In this document: in pieces, positions 54,289 to 54,432 of the stretch | How positions within the stretch are numbered: the stretch's first letter is position 1 | Layout of the letters: each line of letters opens with the position of its first letter | Assembly (NCBI GenBank): GCA_017620025.1 | Contig: JAFZRF010000001.1 | Coordinates: 1-54,432, forward strand | Source of the DNA: Ruminococcus sp. | Lineage (GTDB): Bacteria > Bacillota > Clostridia > Oscillospirales > Ruminococcaceae | Length of the DNA stretch: 54,432 nucleotides | Reading direction: 5' to 3' | Translations under genes and position numbers: made by a program | Notes under the pieces: model-generated | The model's database searches: none | Told to the model about the DNA's origin: nothing | The model's input: the letters and a program-made list of their open reading frames with translations, nothing else

Positions 54289-54432
54289 ACACAGGCAGAT
54301 TGTCAAGTCAAGTGCAACAAAAAACTTCATCAGGAGATTTATCCCCGAGGCAGATTCTTGGACGAGCGTTTATTAAAGCCACAATACGATCAACATCAGC
54401 CTGAGATACTGAGCTGAAATCAAATCCCTTCG
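54289..54432 (-). mobile_element. IS30-like insertion sequence, one end
   Basis: The sequence right of the broken repeat begins ACACAGGCAGATTGTCAAG and then holds the 3' end of a transposase. The rest of the element is outside the window, so its terminal repeats cannot be compared. Confidence 0.65.
54308..54432 (-). CDS. IS30-like transposase, C-terminal fragment
   Basis: Partial frame running in from the right edge and ending at TGA (54308-54310). The last 41 residues include KGFDFSSVSQADVDRIVALI and NARPRICLGDKSPDEVF. The pattern of KGTDFS, then NxRPRKxLGYKTPxEVF, is the usual end of IS30-family DDE transposases. The start lies outside the window, so whether it is intact is unknown. Confidence 0.8.
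   Translation of the reverse strand, partial: KGFDFSSVSQADVDRIVALINARPRICLGDKSPDEVFCCT

Noticed and set aside
54019-54330. Open frame of 103 codons across the right-hand repeat
   Set aside because: It runs through palindromic repeat DNA and part of the IS end, has no ribosome binding site, and a similar frame occurs in the other repeat copy (18910-19182).

Overview
The window looks like chromosome of a cellulosome-type Ruminococcus or close relative (Oscillospiraceae, Bacillota). This rests on the clostridial S10-spc-alpha ribosomal order, FabK-type fatty acid synthesis, a ferredoxin-linked 2-oxoacid oxidoreductase, AGGAGG-type ribosome binding sites, and five secreted proteins ending in type I dockerins, one of them a CotH-family protein. 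I do not assign a species.

Layout. 1-1975: a palindromic repeat, a PPK2 polyphosphate kinase and about 900 bp of non-coding DNA with a nested palindromic element. 1976-17608 (minus): one unbroken ribosomal run, rpsJ to rplQ, with secY, adk, map, a KOW protein, infA and rpoA. It starts behind a consensus promoter and a roughly 300-nt leader that contains a strong terminator, so the leader may also yield a short RNA. rpmJ and rpmD are short genes placed here by direct translation. 18263-26426: a lipoprotein, an M23 peptidase, an in-frame RluA-LuxS fusion, an unknown membrane protein, a histidine phosphatase, an XRE regulator and a polytopic glycosyltransferase-like protein. 26438-29754 (minus): a four-subunit ferredoxin-dependent 2-oxoacid oxidoreductase with a ParA/MinD-like ATPase upstream. 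29978-39851 (minus): fabH-fabK-two small unknowns-fabG-fabF-accB-unknown-fabZ-unknown-accC-accD-accA-acpP. fabD starts a divergent plus-strand operon with aroE, aroK, an amidohydrolase and a dockerin leucine-rich protein (40117-44546). guaB follows. 46510-53203: four more dockerin proteins (two tandem mosaic paralogues, a CotH protein, a lysozyme-like protein). The right end holds an AT-rich GNAT gene, a second full copy of the multi-hairpin repeat, and the 3' end of an IS30-like transposase inserted into that repeat.

How it fits together. The left two thirds is core growth machinery: translation, secretion, lipid and shikimate synthesis, GMP synthesis. The right part is accessory and extracellular. 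The dockerin proteins should be exported by Sec and docked on cohesin scaffolds, but no cohesin, scaffoldin or recognisable glycoside hydrolase is in the window.

Most worth a second look: the RluA-LuxS fusion with an internal ribosome binding site; the structured rpsJ leader flanked by 13-bp direct repeats; the modular hairpin repeat family and the IS in it; the two paralogues with near-identical ends but diverged middles; and the CotH protein whose low-complexity segment sits inside the conserved domain. No CRISPR array, tRNA, rRNA or complete defence system was seen. All functions are inferred from sequence reading; no database search was run.
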